Shown here one piece after another: positions 41,161 to 50,049 of a stretch of 64,000 nucleotides of DNA. Position 1 is the first letter of the stretch; each line of letters opens with the position of its first letter. Source of the DNA: JBDTSW01 sp963797835 (GTDB lineage Bacteria; Actinomycetota; Thermoleophilia; Solirubrobacterales; 70-9); contig CAWCRN010000027.1 in NCBI GenBank assembly GCA_963797835.1, forward strand, positions 124,001-188,000, read 5' to 3'. The notes under the pieces are model-generated. The model had not been told where the DNA came from and made no database searches. It was given only the letters and a program-made list of their open reading frames with translations. The translations under genes were made by a program, and so were the position numbers.

Positions 41161-41835
41161 CTGCGCCGCCACGCCTCGTCTTCTCCGACGAGTCGCTCGC
41201 CGTCGTCGACAAGCCGGCGGGCCTCGTGGTCCACGCGGCGCCGGGGCACCACGGTCCGACGCTCGTGGACGCGCTCGGCGAGATCCTCGGCGGCGGGGAG
41301 GATCCCGTGCGCCCTGGCATCGTCCACCGTCTGGACAAGGACACCTCGGGCCTGATGATGGTCGCCCGCACCGACGAGGCCCACCGCCGGCTGTCGGAGA
41401 TGATCCGCCGCCGCGAGGTGGAGCGCCGCTACCTGGCGCTCATCGAGGGGCGGCCTCGACTCGCGCTCGGGGACGATCGACGCTCCCCTCGGACGCGACC
41501 ACCGCGCCCCCGAGCGCCGCGCCGTAGGCGGCCGCGGGTCGCGCGAGGCGCGCACGCACTTCGAGGTGGTGGAGACGTATCCGGAGGACACCCTGGTCGA
41601 GGCCCGGCTCGAGACGGGGCGCACGCACCAGATCCGTGCCCACTTCGCCGCGATCGGCCACCCGGTCGCGGGCGATCCCCGCTACGGGACGCCCGGCCGC
41701 CACGGGCTCGAGCGCCAGTTCCTGCACAGCGCGCGGCTCGCGTTCCGGCATCCGATCGGCGGCGGTCAGCTCTCGTTTGCCTCAGAGCTGCCGGCAGACC
41801 TGGCCGGCCCCCTACAATCACTCGCCGACCGGTAA
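41157..41835 (+). CDS. RluA/RluD family rRNA pseudouridine synthase, frame broken near 41455
   Basis: Pseudouridine synthase of large-subunit rRNA. VFSDESLAVVDKPAGLVVHA and PGIVHRLDKDTSGLMMVART contain the catalytic Asp (HRLDKDTSG). An S4 domain seems absent. After IEGRP, one surplus base near 41455 shifts the frame; removing it gives DSRSGTIDAPLGRDH, then GSREARTHFEVVE. From there VEARLETGRTHQIRAHFAAI and GHPVAGDPRYG match the family. About 226 residues. The modified base cannot be assigned. Confidence 0.9.
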
Positions 41836-41866
41836 CCGACCCCCGTCGGAAGCAACCGGGGCCCTG

Positions 41867-41901
41867 CCCGGCCCAACGGCGCTCGAGGCGCCACGGCCGG
41901 G
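41867..41901 (+). promoter_or_regulatory. Nested hairpin in the rpsB leader region
   Basis: Outer stem CCCGGCC (41867-41873) with GGCCGGG (41895-41901); inner stem GGCGC (41878-41882) with GCGCC (41888-41892). It stands between the synthase stop and rpsB. It could be a terminator or a ribosomal-protein autoregulatory structure; there is no T-run. Confidence 0.45.
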
Positions 41902-41950
41902 TCCCCGCAAGCCCGACGGGATGCAAACCACAGATCCAAGGGAGCACCAA

Positions 41951-42946
41951 TTGCCTGAGACGGACGTCCGGGAGCTGCTGCAAGCAGGCCTCCACTTCGG
42001 ACATCAGACGCGCCGCTGGAACCCCCGCATGGGGCGTTACATCTGGGGCGAGCGCGACGGGATCCACATCATCGACCTGCTGCAGACGCAGCGGCTGCTC
42101 GACGAGGCGACCGAGTTCGTCTCCGAGGTCGCGGCCGGCGGCGGCACGGTGCTGTTCGTCGGCACCAAGAAGCAGGCCTCCGACGGCGTCAAGGAGTGGG
42201 CCGACCGCTGTGGAATGCCGTACGTGAACCAGCGCTGGCTCGGCGGCCTCCTCACCAACTTCCACACGATCTCGAAGCGGATCGAGCGCCTGCACGAGCT
42301 GGACTCGCTGAAGGAGGAGGGCCAGCTGGACCTACTGCCCACCAAGGAGCGGATGTCGATGGAGGCGGAGCTGGAGAAGCTCACCTACAACCTCGGCGGC
42401 GTCCGCGACATGAAGCGCGTACCCGAGGCGATCGTGATCATCGACGTCAAGACGGAGGCGATCGGCCTGCGCGAGGCGGAGATCCTGCGGATCCCGATCA
42501 TCGCCCTGGTCGACTCGAACGTCGATCCCGGTCCCGTCTCGTTCCCCGTCCCTGGCAACGACGACGCGATCCGCTCCTGCGACCTCGTGATCCGCACCCT
42601 GGGCGAGGCGATCGAGGCATCGGCGAACCAGTACCGGGCCGCCGAGGCCAAGCGCAAGGCCGAGGAGGAGGAGCGCCGCCGCCGCGAGGAGGAGGAGAAG
42701 CGCAAGCGCGAGGAGGAGGAGCGCGCCCGCAAGGAGGCCGAGGACGCCGCACGGGCCGAGGCCGAGGCGAAGGCCAAGGCGGCCGCCGAGCAGGCGCCCG
42801 CCCAGCCCGCGCGGCCGGCCGGAGCACCGGGCGCGGGGTCTGGCACGGGAGCGCCCGCGGGGTCAGGCACCCAAGCCGCGCGCGCCCCGGAACCTTCCCC
42901 CAGCAAGGTGCCTGACCCCACAGGTGACGGCAAGGAGGACACCTAG
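41951..42946 (+). CDS. rpsB: 30S ribosomal protein S2 with a long charged C-terminal tail
   Basis: The S2 core runs from PETDVRELLQAGLHFGHQTR to about residue 225. It includes NPRMGRYIWGERDGIHIIDL, LFVGTKKQASDGVKEWADR, NQRWLGGLLTNFHTISKRI and IPIIALVDSNVDPGPVSFPV. About 105 extra residues follow: an Arg/Glu/Lys helix (KRKAEEEERRRREEEEKRK and onward) and a Pro/Ala/Gly/Ser tail. I start at TTG 41951 because AAGGGAGC lies 6-12 bases upstream and homologues begin there; ATG 41921 is the alternative. The tail contains the inverted repeat at 42859. Heads the rpsB-tsf-pyrH-frr string. Confidence 0.93.
   Translation: MPETDVRELLQAGLHFGHQTRRWNPRMGRYIWGERDGIHIIDLLQTQRLLDEATEFVSEVAAGGGTVLFVGTKKQASDGVKEWADRCGMPYVNQRWLGGLLTNFHTISKRIERLHELDSLKEEGQLDLLPTKERMSMEAELEKLTYNLGGVRDMKRVPEAIVIIDVKTEAIGLREAEILRIPIIALVDSNVDPGPVSFPVPGNDDAIRSCDLVIRTLGEAIEASANQYRAAEAKRKAEEEERRRREEEEKRKREEEERARKEAEDAARAEAEAKAKAAAEQAPAQPARPAGAPGAGSGTGAPAGSGTQAARAPEPSPSKVPDPTGDGKEDT
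42859..42919. repeat. 13-base perfect inverted repeat inside the rpsB tail
   Basis: GGGGTCAGGCACC (42859-42871) and GGTGCCTGACCCC (42907-42919) are exact reverse complements separated by 35 bases. A direct near-copy GGGGTCTGGCAC lies at 42835, 24 bases (8 codons) before the first arm. The repeat remains in frame within coding sequence. Confidence 0.7.
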
Positions 42947-43561
42947 ATGGCCGACGTCTCGGCCAGCGATGTCAAGGACCTGCGCGAGCGCACCGGCGCG
43001 GGGATCATGGACTGCAAGGCCGCCCTGGCCGAGGCGGGCGGGGACGTCGACGAGGCCATCAAGATCCTCCGCGTCAAGGGCCAGGCCTCAGCCGCGAAGC
43101 GAAGCGGCAAGGAGACGAGCGAGGGCCTGGTTACGTCCTACATCCACGCCAACGGCAAGGTGGGGGTGCTGGTCGAGGTCCAGTGCGAGACCGACTTCGT
43201 CGCACGCTCGGACGACTTCAAGGACTTCGCCAACGAGGTGGCGATCCACATCGCGGGCGCTCCGTCGACGCCCGCCTACGTCTCCGCTGACGAGATCACC
43301 GACGCTGCCCGGGACGCCGAGCGCCAGGTGTTCGAGGAGAAGGCGCGCGAGGAGGGCAAGCCCGACGACATCGTCGCCAAGATCGTCGACGGCCAGCTCG
43401 ACAAGTGGTCGAAGGAGGTCGCGCTGCTCGAGCAGGAGCACATCCGCACCGACCGCCACGAGGGCAAGACGATCGAGGAGTTGCGCGCCGAGGTCGCCTC
43501 GAAGACCGGCGAGAACGTCCGCATCGCCCGCTTCGCGCACTTCCGCGTGGGTGAGGGATAA
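42947..43561 (+). CDS. tsf: Translation elongation factor Ts
   Basis: Nucleotide exchange factor for EF-Tu. 204 residues, a short form. The N-terminal UBA-like module is DVKDLRERTGAGIMDCKAAL. The core has YIHANGKVGVLVEVQCETDF and VARSDDFKDFANEVAIHIAG, and the C-terminal EELRAEVASKTGENVRIARF is followed by AHFRVGEG. It starts right after the rpsB stop with an AAGGAGGA site inside the rpsB end. Confidence 0.95.
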   Translation: MADVSASDVKDLRERTGAGIMDCKAALAEAGGDVDEAIKILRVKGQASAAKRSGKETSEGLVTSYIHANGKVGVLVEVQCETDFVARSDDFKDFANEVAIHIAGAPSTPAYVSADEITDAARDAERQVFEEKAREEGKPDDIVAKIVDGQLDKWSKEVALLEQEHIRTDRHEGKTIEELRAEVASKTGENVRIARFAHFRVGEG

Positions 43562-43571
43562 CCGACCGCGT

Positions 43572-43577
43572 TAGGGT
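43572..43577 (+). promoter_or_regulatory. Putative -10 TAGGGT for pyrH
   Basis: Eight bases before GTG 43586, in the 24-base gap after tsf. No Shine-Dalgarno sequence in the gap. Confidence 0.4.
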
Positions 43578-43585
43578 TCGCTGAC

Positions 43586-44356
43586 GTGGCGGATCCGGCC
43601 TTCAAGCGAATCCTCTTGAAGCTCTCCGGCGAGGCCCTCATGGGCTCGCTGGAGTACGGCACCGATCCGGCGCAGATCGAACGCATCTCCAAGCAGGTGC
43701 ACGACCTCTCCGAGAGCGGGGTGGAGGTGGCCCTGGTGGTGGGCGCCGGCAATATCTACCGGGGACTCGACGCCGCCGCCGAGGGCATGGACCGGGCCAC
43801 CGCCGACTACATGGGGATGCTGGCGACGGTGCTGAACGCGCTGACGCTCCAGGACGCCCTCGAGAAGCTGGGCTGCTACACGCGGGTGCTGTCCGCGATC
43901 GAGGTGACCGAGGTCGCAGAGCCCTACATCCGCCGCCGCGCGATCCGCCACCTCGAGAAAGGGCGCGTGGTGATCTTCGCCGCCGGCACCGGGAACCCGT
44001 TCTTCACCACCGACACGGCCGCCGCGCTGCGGGCCCTGGAGATCCACGCCGAGGCGATCCTGATGGCCAAGAACGGGGTGGAGGGCGTCTACTCGGCAGA
44101 CCCCTCCCAGGTGGAGGACGCCGAGTTCCTGCCCGAGGTCACGCACCGCGAGGCGATCGAGCGCGGCCTGCGGGTGATGGACGTGACGGCGCTCTCGCTG
44201 TGCATGGACAACGCTCTTCCCATCTACGTCTTCAACATGGCCGAGGAGGGCAACATAGATAGGATCGTGCGCGGGGAGAGGGTGGGGACGATCGTCTCCA
44301 CCAACGGCGTCCTCGCGCGTCAGGCGACCGGCGAGGAACCCACCCCGAAGCTATGA
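43586..44356 (+). CDS. pyrH: UMP kinase
   Basis: Amino-acid-kinase-fold hexameric kinase converting UMP to UDP. 256 residues from GTG. Motifs: RILLKLSGEALMGS (phosphate loop), VVGAGNIYRGLDAAAEGMDR, TADYMGMLATVLNALTLQDA, VIFAAGTGNPFFTTDTAAAL and AILMAKNGVEGVYSADPS. The C-terminus overlaps the frr ATG (ATGA). Confidence 0.96.
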   Translation: MADPAFKRILLKLSGEALMGSLEYGTDPAQIERISKQVHDLSESGVEVALVVGAGNIYRGLDAAAEGMDRATADYMGMLATVLNALTLQDALEKLGCYTRVLSAIEVTEVAEPYIRRRAIRHLEKGRVVIFAAGTGNPFFTTDTAAALRALEIHAEAILMAKNGVEGVYSADPSQVEDAEFLPEVTHREAIERGLRVMDVTALSLCMDNALPIYVFNMAEEGNIDRIVRGERVGTIVSTNGVLARQATGEEPTPKL

Positions 44357-44919
44357 GCGAATTCACCGACGAGCTGATCGCGGACGGCAAGGACCGCATG
44401 CACAAATCGGTCGAGAACTGCAAGCACGAGCTGGCGACCGTGCGCACCGGGCGCGCCTCGCCGCACCTGCTCGACCGCCTGATGGTCGACTACTACGGGG
44501 CCGAGACCCCGATCAAGCAGCTCGCCAACGTCACCGCCCCGGACGCCCGCCTGCTCACGCTGACCCCGTTCGACAAGAACTCGATGGGCCTGATCGAGAA
44601 GGCGATCATGGAGTCCGACCTGGGCCTCACCCCCAACAACGACGGCAACGTGATCCGCCTCCAGATCCCCGAGCTGAACGAGGAACGCCGTCGCGAGATG
44701 GTGAAGGTCGTCCACGGCGTGGCCGAGGAGGGCAAGGTCGCGGTGCGGAACATTCGCCGCGACGTGATGCACGACCTCCGCGAGCTGAAGAAGGAAGGCG
44801 AGGTCGGCGAGGACGACGAGCGCCGCGCGGAGGCCGAGCTCCAGAAGGTCACCGACAAGGCCACAGAGGACATCGACGCGGCCCTCAAGGCCAAAGAGGA
44901 GGAGATCCTCGAAGTTTGA
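44353..44919 (+). CDS. frr: Ribosome recycling factor
   Basis: Dissociates post-termination ribosomes with EF-G. 188 residues, normal length. MHKSVENCKHELATVRTGRA and SPHLLDRLMVDYYGAETPIK are domain I/II junction signatures. The C-terminal helix is RDVMHDLRELKKEGEVGEDD. It overlaps pyrH by ATGA and uppS by TTGA. Confidence 0.96.
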   Translation: MSEFTDELIADGKDRMHKSVENCKHELATVRTGRASPHLLDRLMVDYYGAETPIKQLANVTAPDARLLTLTPFDKNSMGLIEKAIMESDLGLTPNNDGNVIRLQIPELNEERRREMVKVVHGVAEEGKVAVRNIRRDVMHDLRELKKEGEVGEDDERRAEAELQKVTDKATEDIDAALKAKEEEILEV

Positions 44920-45596
44920 CCGCGGAGCTCCCGGCTGCCCGGGCCGTCGCGATCATCATGGACGGCAACGGGCGCTGGGCGGCCGAGCGCGGAGTGCCGA
45001 CGCTGGAGGGGCATCGCCAGGGCGCGCGGACCCTGAAGCAGACGGTCAAGGACTCGGTCCGCGTCGGGCTCGACCGAGCTCTGCGTGTACGCGTTCTCGA
45101 CCGAGAACTGGGCCCGCCCGAACGACGAGGTCGAGGGCCTGATGTCGATGTTCGCCGAGCTGATCCTCTCCGAGACCCCGGAGCTCCACGAGGAGGGGGT
45201 GCGGATGAAGTTCATCGGCCGCCGCGACGGCGTCGATCGCCGGAGCTGGTGGCGAAGATGGAGTGGGCCGAGCAGGAGACCGCCGGCAACGAGCGCCTGC
45301 GGCTCTTCGTCGCCTTCAACTACGGCGGGCGAGCCGAGATCCTCGACGCGGCCGAGCGCTACGACGGCGGTGGGGAGGAGGCGTTCCGGGCCGGGCTCTA
45401 CGCGCCCGAGATGAACGACCCCGACCTCGTGATCCGCACCAGCGGCGAGAGCCGGCTCTCCAACTACCTGCTGTGGCAGACCGCCTACTCCGAGCTGGTC
45501 TTCCTCGACGTGCTCTGGCCGGACTTCTCGCTCGAGCACCTGCAGGAAGCGCTGCGCGAGTTCGAGGCGCGCCAGCGGCGTTTCGGCGCCCGATAG
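44916..45596 (+). CDS. uppS: Isoprenyl (undecaprenyl) diphosphate synthase, two frame breaks (about 45072 and 45240)
   Basis: Cis-prenyltransferase making the lipid carrier for wall polymers. The TTG start overlaps frr. AVAIIMDGNGRWAAERGVPT holds the catalytic Asp, followed by GHRQGARTLKQTV. Correction near 45072 gives TELCVYAFSTENWARPNDEV. A second near 45240 leads into PELVAKMEWAEQETAGNERL, then VAFNYGGRAEILDA, DPDLVIRTSGESRLSNYLLW and FLDVLWPDFSLEHLQEAL. All active-site blocks survive, so the breaks are unlikely to be biological. Chain length of the product is not predictable here. Confidence 0.92.
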   Translation: MTAELPAARAVAIIMDGNGRWAAERGVPTLEGHRQGARTLKQTVKDSVRVGLDRALRVRVLDRELGPPERRGRGPDVDVRRADPLRDPGAPRGGGADEVHRPPRRRRSPELVAKMEWAEQETAGNERLRLFVAFNYGGRAEILDAAERYDGGGEEAFRAGLYAPEMNDPDLVIRTSGESRLSNYLLWQTAYSELVFLDVLWPDFSLEHLQEALREFEARQRRFGAR

Positions 45597-45599
45597 ATT
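45594..45599 (+). promoter_or_regulatory. Putative -10 TAGATT for cdsA
   Basis: Six bases before ATG 45606, overlapping the uppS stop (TAG). Leaderless pattern. Confidence 0.4.
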
Positions 45600-45605
45600 C
45601 GACCG

Positions 45606-46632
45606 ATGGAGTCCTCGGGAGGAGGTCGCGACGACGACGATCGCTCGAGCGCGTTCGACTTCGACCTGGAGGTCGAGCTCGAGTACGACCGGATCGGGCG
45701 CGAGCCCGTAGACCCGCTGGACAAGCCGGCGTTCGTGAGCGACACTCCGGTCGAGGGCACGCCGCCCGTCGAGCAGGCGTCCCGCCAGCGGCCCCGGCAG
45801 CGCGAGCCGCGGGCCGAGTGGCGCCGCCGCGGGCGCCGCTCGGAGACGCTGGCGCGCATCCTCTGGGCGGTCCCCTGGATCGTCGTGGCGGTCACGATCG
45901 TCGCCCTCGGCGGGATCCCGTTCGCTGCGGCGATGGTCGTGTTCGCCTTCATCGGACTCTCCGAGCTGTTCCGGATGACCAGCGACGACCGGCCGCTCCA
46001 GCTCGTCGCCTTCGCCGCCAGCGCGGGCATGATCGTCGCCGCCTACTACGGCTCGAGCTTCCAGATCGTCCTGGCCGCCGCCGCCGCCTTCCCGTTGATG
46101 TTCCTCGTCGCCGCCACCCGCGACTCGATCGACGGCGTCACCCGCTCGATGGCGATCACCTCCTTCGGCGTGCTGTGGATCGGCCTGCCGTTCGCCCAGC
46201 GCAGTGCTCCTGCGCGAGCTGCCGCTGCACGGCGGCGCGCTGCTGATCGACGTGCTCGTCGCCACCTTCGTCGCCGACACCTCCGCCTACGCCGTGGGTC
46301 GCCTCATCGGGCGTCACAAGCTCGCCCCCGAGCTCTCGCCCAACAAGACCGTCGAGGGCATGATCGGCGGCTTCATCGGCGGCACCATGGGCTTCTGGTT
46401 CGCCGGCCTCTACCAGGACTGGCTGCCCGGCCTCGACGCCCTGCTGATGGGCATGGTGATCGCGATCCTCGCCCCGATCGGCGACCTCTTCGAGTCGATG
46501 ATCAAGCGCGACCTGGGCGTCAAGGACTCGGGCAACGTCTTCGGCCCCCACGGCGGCCTCCTTGACCGCCTGGACGCGGTCCTGTTCACGGTGGTCGCCG
46601 GCTACTACCTGAGCATCGCGTTCGTGTACTAG
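45606..46632 (+). CDS. cdsA: Phosphatidate cytidylyltransferase, frame broken near 46200
   Basis: Membrane enzyme making CDP-diacylglycerol. It has a long acidic/basic cytoplasmic N-terminus (about 90 residues, Arg-rich near RQREPRAEWRRRGRR) and then several helices. The frame breaks near 46200 after IGLPFA and resumes with LLRELPLHGGALLIDVLVAT. The family signature SMIKRDLGVKDSGNVFGPHG then GLLDRLDAV is complete, as is SPNKTVEGMIGGFIGGTMG. Roughly 342 residues. It follows uppS by 9 bases, a widely conserved order. Confidence 0.93.
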
Positions 46633-46850
46633 CGACGGCTACGAGGCGCCGTGCCAGGGCGCTTGGCACCGAGAGGAAGCTGATCGGAGGCACTCGGCAC
46701 ACATCCGTGACGAAATCGGCTCCGCGGAGCCGCGAAGTGCGGGCGCCACGCCCCCAGTGCCCTCTTCCTCAGCGATATCCGGCCCGCCGCGACACCCGTG
46801 GCGCCTTTCTTCACCCCGTCCGATAGAAAAGCGCCAGGACCGCCCGCGGT
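46633..46850. other. Intergenic region between convergent cdsA and nfo with palindromes
   Basis: No gene is supported in these 218 bases. It holds a perfect 16-base palindrome CGGCTCCGCGGAGCCG (46717-46732) and a hairpin GTGCCA/TGGCAC near 46655-46673, either of which could terminate the converging transcripts. A 61-codon reverse ORF here has no recognisable features and I reject it. Confidence 0.5.
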
Positions 46851-47623
46851 CTAGCCCTCAAGCGCCTCGCGCACGAACTCCAGGTCCGCCGCGTAGCCCG
46901 CGTCGGGCGTCTCGACGATCACAGGCGCGTTGCCGGCGCGAATCATGTGGCGGATGTCGTCGGGGTCCATCTTGCCCGTCGCCGAGGTTTGCGTGGCGGT
47001 CGGCGCCGGTCCCGGGCGGGTCGCGCGAGTCGTTGGCGTGGACCAGGTCGACGCGGCCGGTGATCGCGCGCATGCGCTCGACGACGTCGGAGAGGTCCTC
47101 GCCCGCGGCGTGGGCGTGACAGGTGTCGAAGCAGAAGCCGAGCGGGACCCCGTGGTCCTCTGCGGCCGTGACGGCCTCCCACAGCTTCGCCAGCGCGTCG
47201 GCCCTGCGGGCGACCGCGTTGTCGCCGCCCGCCGTGTTCTCGAGGTAGACGGGCACCTCGGTCTCGAGCATCTCGAGCGTGCGGGCCCAGCGCTGGACGC
47301 CCTCGTCGATCCCGTCCTCGGCGTGGCCGGGGTGGACGATCAGCGCGACCGCCCCGAGCTCCGCTGCCGCGTCGCACTGCTGCTGGAGGATCTTGCGCGA
47401 GCCGTAGCGGACGTTCGGCTTCGGCGAGCAGACGTTGATCAGGTAGGGGGCGTGGATGTAGAGGTCGAGCTTGCGACTCGCGAAGCTCGGCGGCGTCGGC
47501 GCGCTGCGGCGGCTTCTCCCAGCCCTGCGGCTTGCCGTTGAAGATCTGGATGATCTCGGCGCCCAGCTCGGCTGCTGCCGCCAGCGGGGCGTCGTGGTCG
47601 ACGTGGGCGCCGATCTTGACCAT
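46851..47623 (-). CDS. nfo: Endonuclease IV (AP endonuclease), two frame breaks (about 47475 and 46985)
   Basis: Zn-dependent AP endonuclease, TIM barrel. From ATG 47623: VKIGAHVDHDAPLAAAAELG then IIQIFNGKPQGWEKP. After the first break: LDLYIHAPYLINVCSPKPNV and ALIVHPGHAEDG. Metal ligands appear in VPVYLENTAGGDNAV, GFCFDTCHAHAAGEDLSD and LVHANDSRDPPGTGADRHAN. A second break right after LGDG is fixed by removing one base, giving MDPDDIRHMIRAGNAPVIVE, then TPDAGYAADLEFVREALEG and a stop at 46851. CATGCT lies 6 bases before the start as a possible -10. It is inserted in reverse orientation in the cdsA-dxr string. Confidence 0.9.
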
Positions 47624-47629
47624 CGCGTG

Positions 47630-47635
47630 AGCATG
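47630..47635 (-). promoter_or_regulatory. Putative -10 CATGCT for nfo
   Basis: Six bases before the reverse-strand ATG at 47623; conforms to xAnnnT only, so weak. Confidence 0.3.
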
Positions 47636-47684
47636 GATTCGGCCCATCGGCGGCGCGCCTTAGGCGGCGCTGAAAGGGCGTCCC

Positions 47685-47690
47685 TACACT
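47685..47690 (+). promoter_or_regulatory. Putative -10 TACACT for dxr
   Basis: Seven bases before ATG 47698, no Shine-Dalgarno sequence. Separates dxr from the divergent nfo. Confidence 0.45.
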
Positions 47691-47697
47691 CCTCGCC

Positions 47698-48871
47698 ATG
47701 CCGAAGAAGGTCCTGATCCTGGGGTCCACGGGGTCGATCGGCGAGCAGGCGCTCGAGGTCGTCGCGGACTCGGACGAGCTGGAGCTGTGCGGGCTCTCGG
47801 CGGGGCACCGCTGGGAGCGCCTCGCCGAGCAGGCGCGTGAGCTCGGCGTCGCGCAGATCGCGCTCTCCGACCCCGCCGCGGCCGAGCAGGCCACGAAGGA
47901 GCTCGGGAGCCGAGGTGCGCGTGCTCTCCGGCGACGCCGGCGTGCGCGACCTTATCGCCGCCTCCGAGCCCGACCTCGTCCTGAACGCGATCGTCGGATT
48001 CGCCGGGCTCGGGCCGACCATCGTCGCGCTCAGCGCCGGGATCGACCTCGCGCTCGCCAACAAGGAGAGCCTGATCGTCGGCGGCGAGCTGGTGATGGCG
48101 CTCGCCGAGGCCGGCGGCTCGCGCCTGGTGCCGGTCGATTCCGAGCACTCCGCGCTCCACCAGCTCCTGAGGGGCGAAGCGCCGGGCACCGTCGACCGCC
48201 TCGTGCTGACCGCCTCCGGCGGCCCCTTCCGCGGCCGCTCCGACCTGGCCGCCGTCACCCCCGAGGAGGCGCTCGCGCACCCCACCTGGGAGATGGGCGG
48301 GCGGATCACCGTCGACTCGGCGACGCTGATGAACAAGGGCTTCGAGGTGATCGAGGCGCACCACCTGTTCGGCTTCCCGTACGAGCTGATCGACGTGGTG
48401 GTCCACCCGCAGTCGATCGTCCACGCGCTGGTCCGCCTCAACGACGGCGCGTCGCTCGCACACATGGGCCATCCCGACATGCGCGTACCGATCTCCTACG
48501 CGCTCCACCTGCCCGAGCGCGCCGACGTCGACACGCCCGGCCTCGACCTGGCCGCCGTCGGCGAGCTGACCTTCGAGGAGCCCGACACCGACGCGTTCGC
48601 CTGCCTCGGCCTCGCCCGCGACGCGGGCATCGCGGGCGGCACCGCCCCCTGCGTCCTCAACGCCGCCGACGAGGTGGCGGTCGAGGCGTTCCTCGCCGGG
48701 CGGCTGCCGTTCACCGGCATCGCCGAGGTCGTCGCGGAGACGCTGGGCGACATCCCGGTCCGCACGCCGGGCCATTTCGACGAGCTCTTCGCCGTCGACG
48801 CCGAGGCCCGCGAGCACGCCGCCACGGTCGTGACCCGGATCGGCGACGCGGTGGAGACGGGGGCCGGCTGA
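47698..48871 (+). CDS. dxr: 1-deoxy-D-xylulose-5-phosphate reductoisomerase, frame broken near 47912
   Basis: Second step of the MEP isoprenoid pathway. KKVLILGSTGSIGEQALEVV is the NADPH site. The frame breaks at LG/AEVRVLSGDAGV near 47912. Active-site blocks follow: DLALANKESLIVGGELVMAL, VPVDSEHSALHQLL, LTASGGPFRGRSDL and ATLMNKGFEVIEAHHLFGFP. About 390 residues when corrected. Its stop shares one base with the rseP ATG (TGATG). ispG downstream belongs to the same pathway. Confidence 0.93.
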
Positions 48872-49983
48872 TGGATACCGCGTTCGCGATCGCGCTGGCG
48901 ATCGTCGGGATCATGGTCCTCGTCGTCCTGCACGAGCTGGGCCACTTCTTCGCCGCCAAGGCCGTGGGGATGCGGGTCGAGAAGCTCTACCTGTTCTTCG
49001 GCAAGCCGATCTGGAAGCGCCAGCGCGGCGAGACCGAGTACGGGATCGGCTCGATCCCGCTCGGCGGCTACGCCAAGATCACCGGCATGAACCCGGAGGA
49101 GGAACTGCCTCCGGACGTCGCCCCGCGCGCCTACTACGCGAAGCCGGTCTGGCAGCGCTGCTTCGTGATCCTCGCCGGCCCGTTCGTCAACGTCGTCGTG
49201 GCGTTCCTGATCCTGTTCGCGACCTCGTTCGGGATCGAGGAGGCGCAGGGGATAGCGGTCGGCCCGATCGTGGCCGACAGCCCGGCCGACGGCCAGCTCC
49301 AGCAGGGGGATCACATCGTCTCCGTGGACGGCGCGTCGGCCGAGGGGCTCGGCCCCCGCCAGCAGGCCACGAGCTTCGCCGACGAGGTCGCCTCCCACGA
49401 ATGCCGCGGCGAGCCCACCGACGGCTGCCGCGCCGCCACGCCGGTCGAGATCGTCGTCGAGCGCGACGGCGAGCGGGTCGAGCTGTCCCTGCGCCCCTAC
49501 TACGACGAGGAGGTCGGGCGCAGCCGGCTCGGGTTCGCGTTCGAGGGCGCCGACTTCCAGCCGGTCAACCCCTCGGTGCCGGAGGCGGCCGAGATCGCGC
49601 TCGACCAGATGTGGTTCGTCACCTCCGAGACGGCGCAGACGTTCGCGCAGCTCTTCAAGGCCGAGGAGCGCGAGAAGCTGGGCTCGATCGTGGGCGCGGT
49701 GGAGACCACCCGTCAGGCGATCCAGTTCGACGTCGAGATCGCGCTGCGGGTGATCGCGCTGGTCTCGTTGTCGCTCGCGCTGATCAACCTGCTCCCGATC
49801 CTGCCGCTCGACGGCGGGCACGTGTTCTGGAGCGTCCTCGAGAAGATCCGCGGCAAGCGCGCCTCGCTGCGGACGATGGAGCAGGCCAGCATGGTCGGCT
49901 TCATGCTGATCCTGATCATCTTCGCGATCGGGTTCACGAACGACATCGAACGCTTCTCCAACGGCGGCTTCGACCTGCGCTAG
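48871..49983 (+). CDS. rseP: RseP-family site-2 protease (M50)
   Basis: Intramembrane zinc metalloprotease. 370 residues. The first helix carries HExxH in VLVVLHELGHFFAAKAVG. A PDZ domain (about residues 125-230, AVGPIVADSPADGQLQQGD) has a Cys-containing insert (ASHECRGEPTDGC). The third zinc ligand motif is LINLLPILPLDGGHVFW. The dxr-rseP-ispG-proS order is typical. Possible substrates are anti-sigma factors or remnant signal peptides. Confidence 0.94.
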   Translation: MDTAFAIALAIVGIMVLVVLHELGHFFAAKAVGMRVEKLYLFFGKPIWKRQRGETEYGIGSIPLGGYAKITGMNPEEELPPDVAPRAYYAKPVWQRCFVILAGPFVNVVVAFLILFATSFGIEEAQGIAVGPIVADSPADGQLQQGDHIVSVDGASAEGLGPRQQATSFADEVASHECRGEPTDGCRAATPVEIVVERDGERVELSLRPYYDEEVGRSRLGFAFEGADFQPVNPSVPEAAEIALDQMWFVTSETAQTFAQLFKAEEREKLGSIVGAVETTRQAIQFDVEIALRVIALVSLSLALINLLPILPLDGGHVFWSVLEKIRGKRASLRTMEQASMVGFMLILIIFAIGFTNDIERFSNGGFDLR

Positions 49984-50009
49984 CAGCCCAAAGTTCGCGC
50001 TCGCTGCGA

Positions 50010-50015
50010 TAGTTT
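50010..50015 (+). promoter_or_regulatory. Putative -10 TAGTTT upstream of the acyl-CoA synthetase gene
   Basis: Lies 34 bases before ATG 50050, in a 66-base gap. Unlike the leaderless genes, this one has a strong GGAGGAGG site (50032-50039), so a leadered transcript is expected. Confidence 0.35.
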
Positions 50016-50049
50016 CGTCCGGTACGAACTCCGGAGGAGGGGCATCGCA

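Noticed and set aside
41867..41901. A known ribosomal-protein leader riboregulator before rpsB
   Set aside because: The nested hairpin is real, but I could not match it to a described S2-binding leader, so it is listed only as a structured region.
46629..46814. 61-codon reverse ORF in the cdsA-nfo gap
   Set aside because: No homology-like pattern, no ribosome binding site, and the region contains palindromes better read as terminators.
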